Below, piece after piece: positions 1 through 6,293 of a stretch of DNA of 64,000 bases; the stretch's first letter is position 1, and each line of letters opens with the position of its first letter. The notes below the pieces were generated by a model, which did no database searches, was not told the origin of the DNA, and was given only the letters and a program-made list of their open reading frames with translations. The stretch comes from JANPLD01 sp031426355 (GTDB lineage Bacteria; Pseudomonadota; Alphaproteobacteria; Rickettsiales; UBA8987). The translations under genes and the position numbers were made by a program. Where the stretch lies: positions 112,894 through 176,893 of the forward strand of contig JANPLD010000068.1 in the NCBI GenBank assembly GCA_031426355.1, in the 5' to 3' direction.

Positions 1-729
1 TCCCGGTATAATATTCACTGCGGTAACATTATTTTCTAGATTGTTTTCATCTCCTGATATTTTTAAATTGCGGATTATCTCAAAAGTGAAATTCGGTATT
101 CTGCCCCTAAATTCAGTTAGTTCAAAATCTTCAAAAACTATATAGGCAAGGCCACGATATGCAGGGGTTTTATTTTCACCTTCATAAGATTCTATTACAG
201 GGTCTGGAAGTTGGGTTTCATCCCCTTTATAGATACTGTAAGAAGCGCAGTAATCATTGGGATTGATCAGATTTGAATCTGCCCAGACACGGTCGACATA
301 GTCAATTTCACCTTCGCATAATGCAATGGCGATATTTACGAAATAACGGAAATTAGTTTCGGTTTTCCTTTCTACTTTCGCGCTGCTGCCTTTACCGCCC
401 TGATTGACAGGTGCTCTTTCTTCGACGATCCTGACATTGGTTGACCAGACGATATTACCGGCTATCCTTGTTTTGCCGTAAATTATAGGGATCGCGTCAC
501 CATAAGAAGATTTCTGTATTGAGAAATCAGTTAGTTTTTTTCCTCGGATTATATTCTTTTCATTCTCACCGAAAAGGTTTGAATCAATTGAATTGCCGAG
601 CCTTGTGGCTCCGGCATTAAGCCCTTCTTTAACCTGACCCTCAACAATATTACCGAATACCGGGATCTGCGAAAGACCAAATGATTCTACAAAACTATTT
701 GATGCACTTGTTAATACTGTTGTTGTCAT
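1..729 (-). CDS. GTA/phage tail baseplate protein, g15-like, N-terminal part (runs off the left edge)
   Basis: An open frame of 243 codons starts at ATG 729 and is still open at base 1, so only the N-terminal part is present. The translation has the landmarks of the large Rhodobacter GTA gp15 ('megatron') family: a Tyr-Gly-x2-Ile-Pro-Ile-Ile-Tyr-Gly-Lys-x-Arg-x-Ala-Gly stretch near residue 75, and YRGLAYIVFE followed by an Arg-Ile-Pro-x-Phe-x-Phe-Glu segment about residues 190-220. In the family this protein forms the tail tip and contacts the recipient envelope. It starts 12 bases after the NlpC/P60 gene, in the usual g12-g13-g14-g15 order. No frame break is seen in the visible part. The family call is from remembered sequence patterns. 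Confidence 0.8.
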   Translation of the reverse strand, partial: MTTTVLTSASNSFVESFGLSQIPVFGNIVEGQVKEGLNAGATRLGNSIDSNLFGENEKNIIRGKKLTDFSIQKSSYGDAIPIIYGKTRIAGNIVWSTNVRIVEERAPVNQGGKGSSAKVERKTETNFRYFVNIAIALCEGEIDYVDRVWADSNLINPNDYCASYSIYKGDETQLPDPVIESYEGENKTPAYRGLAYIVFEDFELTEFRGRIPNFTFEIIRNLKISGDENNLENNVTAVNIIPG

Positions 730-741
730 AACTTCATTAAT

Positions 742-1167
742 TTAGTTTTTGATTCTATAAATTTTTACTATCTTTGATCTCCACACATCATTAAGGCGAT
801 GTTTCACCGCTTTGCCAATCTGGCTGTAACAGTGAATGAGTGCTAGGTTTTCATTATTATATTTCGTGATGAAGCCAGTATGCTGAGGGAATTTTCCGAA
901 CTTCATCAGAAATATATCACCTTCTTGCATCTTATTTTTTTCAATTGAAAGAAGCGAAGCTTCCATTTTTTCCTGCAGTAAAAATGTTGAGGGGATACGG
1001 GAATATCCTGCTTCATCATTTTGCGTGAGGTCAACTTCGCAATTTTTCAGGACAGTTAGTACAAACCCTATGCAATCAACACCTATAGCAATATTCCTGC
1101 CTTGATGGACAAAGGGAACTCCGATCAGTTTTTCAGCTTCTGAGATTATTTTATTTTGTAAATCCAT
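742..1167 (-). CDS. NlpC/P60-family cell-wall peptidase, GTA g14-like
   Basis: A 141-residue single-domain protein. It shows the NlpC/P60 catalytic Cys in VDCIGF (Cys32) and a downstream His in QHTGFI (His96), as expected for this cysteine peptidase fold. In Rhodobacter-type GTAs and related phages the g14 product is a tail-associated murein peptidase that helps the tail cross the cell wall. It lies 2 bases after the DUF2163 gene and 12 bases before the g15-like gene, so it is co-transcribed with them. Length is normal for the family and the frame is intact, unlike two genes further upstream in the same unit. Confidence 0.85.
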   Translation of the reverse strand: MDLQNKIISEAEKLIGVPFVHQGRNIAIGVDCIGFVLTVLKNCEVDLTQNDEAGYSRIPSTFLLQEKMEASLLSIEKNKMQEGDIFLMKFGKFPQHTGFITKYNNENLALIHCYSQIGKAVKHRLNDVWRSKIVKIYRIKN

Positions 1168-1169
1168 AT

Positions 1170-1997
1170 CTATACTTTTAATATCCTGTCTGTTCCCGGG
1201 ATATGAGGTTCCCCACGAAAATTAATTATGTTGTCGAATTTGGAGATACAGGTTTGTGAATTTTTATCGCAGCCTACAGAGACCTGATATTCATCACCTG
1301 TTTCAATATCTTTTATAAGAGAAGTAAGAAGTTTGAATTTGCCTTCTGTGAAATTTGCGATCTCTCTTATAGAACCAGAGTTCGCGCCGCTTAAGAATGT
1401 AATCACCCCTTTTGAGAAATAATTTTTCTCTTCAGTTCGCGCGGTATCAATGAATTCCATTTTATTTATTGTGAATGTAACTGCTCCTGAGAATGTATGG
1501 TCAGCAATATTTATTCCGCATTTGCTATCGCCAAATTTTGCTCTGCAATTAGGTGAGAAATTCTGTGATATTCTGTTTTTAAGTAATGAAGAATATCCTG
1601 ATATCTCAATAAATAATTTATCGTCATCATATCTTATTTTTGAAATAAAACCTTTTTTGAGAATTAATTTCCCATCTTCAGGAGATTCATAATTCAGTAA
1701 AAATATTTCTATATCGGCAGAATCTAATTTACTTGATTCAACTTCAGTTTTTGAGATGATATCATCTTCAATAACACTTAAGATACTTTCTTTTTTATTA
1801 ACTGAAAACCCTGAATAATCAGCAAAGATATCAGATGACAGATAAGGTTTATAAATATTGCCGTCATATTGGAATTCCTTATCGAAACTGGTTAAGGCGA
1901 TCACTGATCCATCCTTACAGGTAATAAGAATGAATTTTGCTAAGGTTGTTACTTCTTTTGCAAGATGCCCTTTTAAATTTTCGGAAATGTTTTTCAT
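1170..1997 (-). CDS. DUF2163 / phage_BR0599 domain protein, GTA g13-like
   Basis: A 275-residue protein with the DUF2163 layout: an N-terminal domain, then a C-terminal BR0599-type domain containing Cys-x6-Cys, KFDN, NFRGEPHIPG and an Asp near the end. A second Cys pair (SPNCRAKFGDSKCG) lies near residue 155. In GTA clusters this is g13, a baseplate hub component positioned between the g12 distal-tail protein and the g14 peptidase. Its ATG overlaps the TGA of the original g12 frame (ATGA-type overlap), which fits a single polycistron. The frame is intact. Confidence 0.82.
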   Translation of the reverse strand: MKNISENLKGHLAKEVTTLAKFILITCKDGSVIALTSFDKEFQYDGNIYKPYLSSDIFADYSGFSVNKKESILSVIEDDIISKTEVESSKLDSADIEIFLLNYESPEDGKLILKKGFISKIRYDDDKLFIEISGYSSLLKNRISQNFSPNCRAKFGDSKCGINIADHTFSGAVTFTINKMEFIDTARTEEKNYFSKGVITFLSGANSGSIREIANFTEGKFKLLTSLIKDIETGDEYQVSVGCDKNSQTCISKFDNIINFRGEPHIPGTDRILKV

Positions 1998-2596
1998 ATT
2001 TTTACCTCTATCAATTCAATTTTTGACATTGAAGCTTTGGAGAAATTTTCTGTTGAGTATGAAAGGATATCTGAGTTGAAACGCGCCGGAACATCGAATT
2101 CGAAATCTGCTTTTACCACCACAGAATTTGCAGGAGGACTTGAAAAAGTAATAACTCCATTATTATTCCCGAGGGAAAATCCCGAAGCCTGCTTAATATT
2201 ATCAAGATAGACCTATATGCTCTGCGGCACCGGTTTCGTAATTTTTCTCTCAATCTCATAAATCTCATCTCCGTATTTTTTAATAAGCTGGAATTGTGTT
2301 TTTAAATTATTGCCTGTTCCGAGTATTTGGCCTTTCGCCTGAAAATCTGCCCAGTCTTTGAAGCGGAAGCCATAGGCCATACCCCGGCGTGCGATAAAGA
2401 AATCGCGGATCTTTTCTGCCTGAGCGGTAGAAATATTTTTGAAATCGATCTCATATTTCGCGCGAGGGATTGAATTATTTATATTCCGCTTCTCGTGGCC
2501 GCTCGTCATTAAATTAACGGAAGTTGAGAATTCCTGACCACCTTGCGCTTTAAAAGAAATATCTGCGGGGAACCTTGCTTCGTGAAAATCTGTCAT
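1994..2596 (-). pseudogene. DUF2460 / GTA g12-like tail protein interrupted by an in-frame TAG
   Basis: From ATG 2596 the frame codes 127 residues typical of the DUF2460 (TIGR02217) family, including FRFKDWADF and QLIKKYGD, then meets TAG at 2213-2215. The same frame continues for another 72 codons without interruption: VYLDNIKQASGF, NNNGVITFSSPP, ADFEFDVPARF, ending at TGA 1994-1996. These are the conserved C-terminal elements of the family, so the full product would be about 200 residues, the usual length. One substitution (for example AAG to TAG) explains the break. TAG is a normal terminator here (recA ends in TAG), so recoding is unlikely but suppression cannot be excluded. A good ribosome-binding site (GGAG) precedes the start. 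A truncated product lacking the C-terminal third is the expected outcome. Confidence 0.8.
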
Positions 2597-2606
2597 TGGG
2601 AATCTC

Positions 2607-3160
2607 CTATAAAATTATTCTGCGATAGAGATTATAAACTTCCTTTGATGCCGGATTTATATCGGCCTTGCCCCTATTCTCAAAACGATAGGCTATCTGG
2701 TAAAAAGCGCCGTTTTGATGATCTGTGGAACATTATCTGCTTCCTCACCATATCCGGCAAAGTAATCTATGTAGATAAACTTTGCAGAAGGAAGAACATC
2801 AAAAAAGAGGAAATATTTTGCCGGAGAAAGATAATAATTCGAAGCAGAAAATGCTGTTTCATCACCATTTTTATCTATCAATTTTACCGAGTCGATAGAA
2901 CTTACCGGACCCATCGGCAAATCAACTTCCATTTCAGTTGAACTGCAATATGCAAGGCGCCATTTCTGTGTGATGAGAGAAGCCTTCATATATTTTTCAG
3001 CTTCGATACGAGCTGATTTTATAAGATCCTCAATAGTACTATTTTCTGCATCGCCGCTGATGCGTAAGAATTCCTTTACTTCATCTGCTGTTACCGGTTC
3101 AATTTCCGGTTCAGTTAATTTTATCAATTCCGGTTTCCTGCTTTTAAAAATTCCGAACAT
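2607..3160 (-). pseudogene. gp6-like head-tail connector (GTA g6-like) with a single-nucleotide frameshift
   Basis: From ATG 3160 (AAGGAG five bases upstream) the frame codes a phage gp6-like/phiE125 gp8-type connector: TEPEIEPVTADEVKEFL, SARIEAEKYM, WRLAYC, ending NVPQIIKTALFTR and TAG at 2693. The expected family C-terminus is found in the next frame immediately after a run of five T (plus-strand A 2702-2706): YQIAYRFENRGKAD, then EVYNLYRRIIL and a stop at 2607-2609. One extra T restores one continuous frame of about 184 codons. The gene is therefore broken by a homopolymer indel, real or from sequencing. The restored stop lies ten bases before the g12-like ATG, as expected for a packed operon. 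Confidence 0.75.
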
Positions 3161-3193
3161 GATGCTCCTTTATTTGTATGTTTAAAATCCTTC

Positions 3194-3233
3194 TATTTTT
3201 AAGATTATGTGCGAAAAAATATGTGCGGAAGGG
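3194..3233 (-). promoter_or_regulatory. Shared GTA-unit upstream motif, copy 2 (before the g6-like gene)
   Basis: Read on the coding (minus) strand from 3233: CCCTTCCG, then T6C at positions 15-21, then CATAAT at positions 25-30. The same arrangement without gaps occurs upstream of the prohead protease and of the portal. It ends 33 bases before the start codon. CATAAT resembles a -10 hexamer with CCCTTCCG at the -35 distance; this promoter reading is inference. Confidence 0.55.
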
Positions 3234-3239
3234 TGAAAA

Positions 3240-3276
3240 TTCATGTGCCACACCATGAATAAGCATGGCACATGAA
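3240..3276 (-). terminator. Inverted repeat after the capsid gene, possible terminator
   Basis: An 11-bp perfect inverted repeat (TTCATGTGCCA at 3240-3250, TGGCACATGAA at 3266-3276) lies 8 bases beyond the capsid stop codon. On the minus strand it is followed only by a short TTTT, so it is a weak intrinsic terminator or a transcript-end stabiliser. Its position between the capsid gene and the next upstream motif fits a boundary between two transcription units. Confidence 0.5.
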
Positions 3277-3284
3277 GTAAAAAA

Positions 3285-4487
3285 CTAACTAGCTGCCAGT
3301 TTTAATAATTTGATCGCTTCAAAATTAACCACACCACCACCTACACGTTTAGTCGTGTAGAATTTCACGAATGGTTTTTCAGTGTATGGATCGCGGAGGA
3401 TGCGGATACCTGTCCTATCAACGATCTGATATGCACGTTTAAAATCTGCAACGGCAACTGAAAGTGAGTTGGTTGCGGGAACCGGCATATCGGAAGCCTT
3501 AACCACTGGAACGCCGAGTAATGTATCAGGCGTTCCTGCTGTTAGGCCGGGCTGCCAGAGATATTGATTCGTAGTTGCTTCTTTCAGTAAACGAACTGCC
3601 TGAACTGTTGCTCTGTTCATCATGAAGGCGTTATTTGCATATTCATCTTTTAAAGCATAATAGAGTTTGATGAGTGAATCGGAAGTTACCGCGCCTGCTG
3701 AAAGTGAGCTGATCTGTTCAATCTGCCCGGCACCGGTTCCTGCGGTATAGGCAAGTATACCTTTTGGTTTGCCCGAACCATTACCTGAAACAAAGGCAGT
3801 GTTTTCTTTGCGTGAGAAAACTTCCACCAGTTTTTCAGTAAGCCAGCTTTCAATATCAATTGACGAATCATCAATTAATTTTTGCGTTGCCTTAGGCTGT
3901 GCCACAAGCTCATATGCAGTGATAGAAAGCTTGCCGATCTGCGGTGTATCGGAATCAGAAACGGCAGCGGATTCTGAAGATGCCCAGTCTGCTCCAGCTT
4001 CGTCGCTATCTTCTATTATTTCGAAAACGTCAGATGAAAGTTGCGTAACATTTGCAACCTGCCTCATTGGTGAGCTTTCATAGATGATGCGTGCAAGCTG
4101 CGCGCTCATTTGCGGTGTAACCAGATATCCGCCGTCTGCATCAGTGCCAACTGAAAGGGCTTTCTTCTCGAGGAAAGAAAGATCACCTTCAACGCCTTTA
4201 CGAACGTAATTGATGAAAGCTGCTTTATGTTCGCCTGCAATATTTGATGAAACATCGCTTTTATATTCACCACCAAGTGAGGGGCGGTTCAGAACTGTCT
4301 CAACACCGTCAAGACGGTTCTTGAATTCGTCTATTACATTATTTAATTTGTTAATATGATTTGTTGTTAAAGAATCCGCAGAGCCTTTTTTCTCTATCTC
4401 CTGCAGCCTCCTTTCATTAAGTTTTTTGAAATCATCCCATGCGGAGCCGAGTTCATCAACTTTTCTTGTTATTGTAGAAATACTCAT
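3285..4487 (-). CDS. HK97-family major capsid protein, GTA g5-like
   Basis: A 400-residue protein with the HK97 capsid layout. An N-terminal, Lys/Glu-rich coiled-coil scaffold (delta) region covers about residues 1-75. The capsid fold follows with recognisable segments: DADGGYLVTPQMSAQ near 115, ENTAFVSGNGSGKPKGIL near 228, and a C-terminal stretch with RTGIRILRDPYTEKPFVKFY. In HK97 systems the N-terminal region is removed by the prohead protease encoded just upstream. It follows the protease gene by 8 bases, the g4-g5 order of Rhodobacter-type GTAs. The frame is intact, in contrast to g6 and g12 downstream. Confidence 0.92.
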   Translation of the reverse strand: MSISTITRKVDELGSAWDDFKKLNERRLQEIEKKGSADSLTTNHINKLNNVIDEFKNRLDGVETVLNRPSLGGEYKSDVSSNIAGEHKAAFINYVRKGVEGDLSFLEKKALSVGTDADGGYLVTPQMSAQLARIIYESSPMRQVANVTQLSSDVFEIIEDSDEAGADWASSESAAVSDSDTPQIGKLSITAYELVAQPKATQKLIDDSSIDIESWLTEKLVEVFSRKENTAFVSGNGSGKPKGILAYTAGTGAGQIEQISSLSAGAVTSDSLIKLYYALKDEYANNAFMMNRATVQAVRLLKEATTNQYLWQPGLTAGTPDTLLGVPVVKASDMPVPATNSLSVAVADFKRAYQIVDRTGIRILRDPYTEKPFVKFYTTKRVGGGVVNFEAIKLLKLAAS

Positions 4488-4495
4488 AATTTTCC

Positions 4496-5005
4496 TTATT
4501 TTAAAATGTTAATTGTCTTGTCCAGTAAGGAGAGAAGCTCTGCTTCAGGCTCATCTGATTTTACACTGAGGATCTTTGCGGAATCATTGGCCGGGAAAGT
4601 GACCAGACTTATTTCGAATAATTCTGCTTTTTTGATTACGCGAACTTCGGTTTCATCATCAATTTCAAAATCAGTGACCCTGAAACCAATGCTTAAGCCT
4701 TTCAGCGCACCGCTTTTGAGGAGTGCGTAAGCTTCGCGAGCGCGTTCGATCTCAAGTAGAAGCTGGCCTTCAACGTACAGTCCGTTGTCATCTTCTTCTA
4801 TGTGAGTAAAAATCCCGATCGGTTCATCTGCGCGGTGTTGCCAGAGTAATTTTATTTCCCCGGCATTTTTGGTCAGATCTGAAAAAGCACCTTCCAGAAT
4901 TATATCATCGTGATTATCTATAACGCCGAATACGCTGGCGTAACCTGAGAAAAAACCCTTTTTATTAAGAGATTTTATCTCAAGGGAATAATTATAATTT
5001 TGCAT
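4496..5005 (-). CDS. HK97-family prohead protease, GTA g4-like
   Basis: A 169-residue serine protease of the HK97 prohead (S78) family. It shows GYASVFGVIDNHDD near residue 21, the catalytic His in LLWQHRADEPIG (His57) and the catalytic Ser in LKGLSIGFRV (Ser105), plus EISLVTFPAN near 145. It processes the capsid precursor during head assembly. It is the first gene of the protease-capsid unit and is divergent from recA, with a copy of the shared GTA-unit motif about 50-90 bases upstream. Length and motifs are normal. Confidence 0.9.
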   Translation of the reverse strand: MQNYNYSLEIKSLNKKGFFSGYASVFGVIDNHDDIILEGAFSDLTKNAGEIKLLWQHRADEPIGIFTHIEEDDNGLYVEGQLLLEIERAREAYALLKSGALKGLSIGFRVTDFEIDDETEVRVIKKAELFEISLVTFPANDSAKILSVKSDEPEAELLSLLDKTINILK

Positions 5006-5055
5006 AAGATAATTTATTAATGATTAAATCTAAAGTAAGACAATGCTTCACCTTA

Positions 5056-5095
5056 CATTCTTAAGGTTATGGATGAAAAATAGAGTGCGGAAGGG
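5056..5095 (-). promoter_or_regulatory. Shared GTA-unit upstream motif, copy 1 (before the prohead protease)
   Basis: On the minus strand from 5095: CCCTTCCGCAC, ATTTTTC at positions 15-21, CATAAC at 25-30 and CTTAA at 31-35. It matches the copy at 3194-3233 over most of 40 bases with no gaps. Motif position 1 is 90 bases from the protease ATG. It is probably the promoter or activator site of the protease-capsid unit; binding factor unknown. Confidence 0.55.
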
Positions 5096-5139
5096 AGCTG
5101 AATAAGATTTTGATTAAAATCTTTATTGTAAGAGGTGAA

Positions 5140-5175
5140 ATTATGCTCTATATTATGTTCTAGATTATGTTCTAG
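5140..5175 (+). repeat. Three tandem 12-bp repeats upstream of recA
   Basis: Three head-to-tail copies of a 12-mer: ATTATGCTCTAT (5140-5151), ATTATGTTCTAG (5152-5163) and ATTATGTTCTAG (5164-5175). They end 29 bases before the recA ATG. The two perfect copies carry GTTC, the half-site of the alphaproteobacterial LexA operator. Here the spacing between GTTC copies is 8 bases, not the 7 of the classical GTTC-N7-GTTC. They may form an operator for recA or for the divergent protease-capsid unit; that role is inferred. Confidence 0.6.
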
Positions 5176-5204
5176 TTTTCAAAAAAATTAATGATGTAGG
5201 TTTT

Positions 5205-6224
5205 ATGGATAAAAAGAAAGCATTAGAAACAGCACTTAGCCAGATCGAAAAAGCATATGGCAAAGGCTCGATAATGAAGCTTGGTGACAAGGAACATGTA
5301 AGTGTTGAAGCTATTTCAACAGGTTCTCTTGGTTTAGATATGGCTTTAGGAATTGGCGGAATACCGCGTGGTAGGGTAATCGAGATATTTGGCCCGGAAA
5401 GTTCTGGTAAAACTACGCTTACACTTCACATTATTGCAGAAGCGCAGAAAAAAGGCGGAGCTTGTGCATTTATAGATGCTGAGCATGCACTTGATCCTGT
5501 TTATGCAGAAAAACTTGGTATTAAAATTGATGATCTTATTATTTCCCAACCGGATACTGGTGAACAAGCATTAGAGATAGTAGATACTTTAGTTCGCTCA
5601 GGTGCAGTTGATGTTGTAGTAATCGATTCCGTTGCGGCACTTGTACCAAAAGCTGAGATCGAAGGTGAAATGGGTGATGCACAAATGGGTGCTCAAGCAA
5701 GGCTAATGAGTCAAGCGCTTCGTAAACTTACAGGCTCAATATCAAAAACAAACTGTACGGTTATTTTCATTAACCAAATCCGTCAGAAAATTGGCGTTAT
5801 GTTTGGTAACCCTGAAACTACCACAGGTGGTAATGCCCTTAAATTCTATGCTTCTGTGCGTTTGGATATACGTAGGACTGGTGCTATCAAAGATAAAGAC
5901 GTAAATATCGGGAACTTGACAAGAGCAAAGGTTGTTAAGAACAAAGTTTCCCCTCCTTTCAAACAGGCTGATTTTGAAATAATCTACGGCGAAGGTATTT
6001 CCCGTATCGGTGAGATAATTGATATGGGCGCAAATGCCAATATCATTGAAAAAGCTGGTTCATGGTTTGCTTATAATGGCACAAGGATAGGCCAAGGTAA
6101 GGAAAATGCTAAGCAATATCTCAAAGATAATCCGAAAATAGCTAAGGAAATTGAAGAGAAGATAAGGGCGCAAGCTGCTTCACTTACCACTACCATAGCA
6201 AATTCGGAAGAGGATGCAGCTTAG
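5205..6224 (+). CDS. recA: Recombinase RecA
   Basis: A 339-residue RecA, the DNA strand-exchange protein that acts in recombinational repair and, in bacteria with LexA, in SOS induction. Walker A GPESSGKT is at residues 63-70. The VVIDSVAALVPKAEIEGE segment, FINQIRQKIGVMFG and TTGGNALKFYASVRLD are all present and standard. The C-terminal tail is short and acidic (EEDAA) and ends in TAG. It is followed 69 bases later by alaS on the same strand, an arrangement common in Proteobacteria. It sits between two parts of a split GTA locus; RecA is known to be needed for recombining GTA-delivered DNA in Rhodobacter. Confidence 0.98.
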   Translation: MDKKKALETALSQIEKAYGKGSIMKLGDKEHVSVEAISTGSLGLDMALGIGGIPRGRVIEIFGPESSGKTTLTLHIIAEAQKKGGACAFIDAEHALDPVYAEKLGIKIDDLIISQPDTGEQALEIVDTLVRSGAVDVVVIDSVAALVPKAEIEGEMGDAQMGAQARLMSQALRKLTGSISKTNCTVIFINQIRQKIGVMFGNPETTTGGNALKFYASVRLDIRRTGAIKDKDVNIGNLTRAKVVKNKVSPPFKQADFEIIYGEGISRIGEIIDMGANANIIEKAGSWFAYNGTRIGQGKENAKQYLKDNPKIAKEIEEKIRAQAASLTTTIANSEEDAA

Positions 6225-6293
6225 TTTGATTATTTGCCAACTATTTCTTTTTGTGTATAAAACATCTTACAAACTGAATGTTAGCAAGCAATA

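Noticed and set aside
2213..2215. TAG read as a sense codon throughout the genome
   Set aside because: recA and other genes end in TAG with no conserved frame beyond, so TAG is a true stop here.
2690..2710. Programmed -1 frameshift in the g6-like gene
   Set aside because: The frame-zero codons before the stop (CTT TTT) do not make a standard slippery heptamer and no clear downstream stem was seen; a simple indel is more likely.
5157..5172. Classical LexA box (GTTC-N7-GTTC) at recA
   Set aside because: The spacer between GTTC copies is 8 bases, not 7, so it is reported as a tandem repeat rather than a LexA site.
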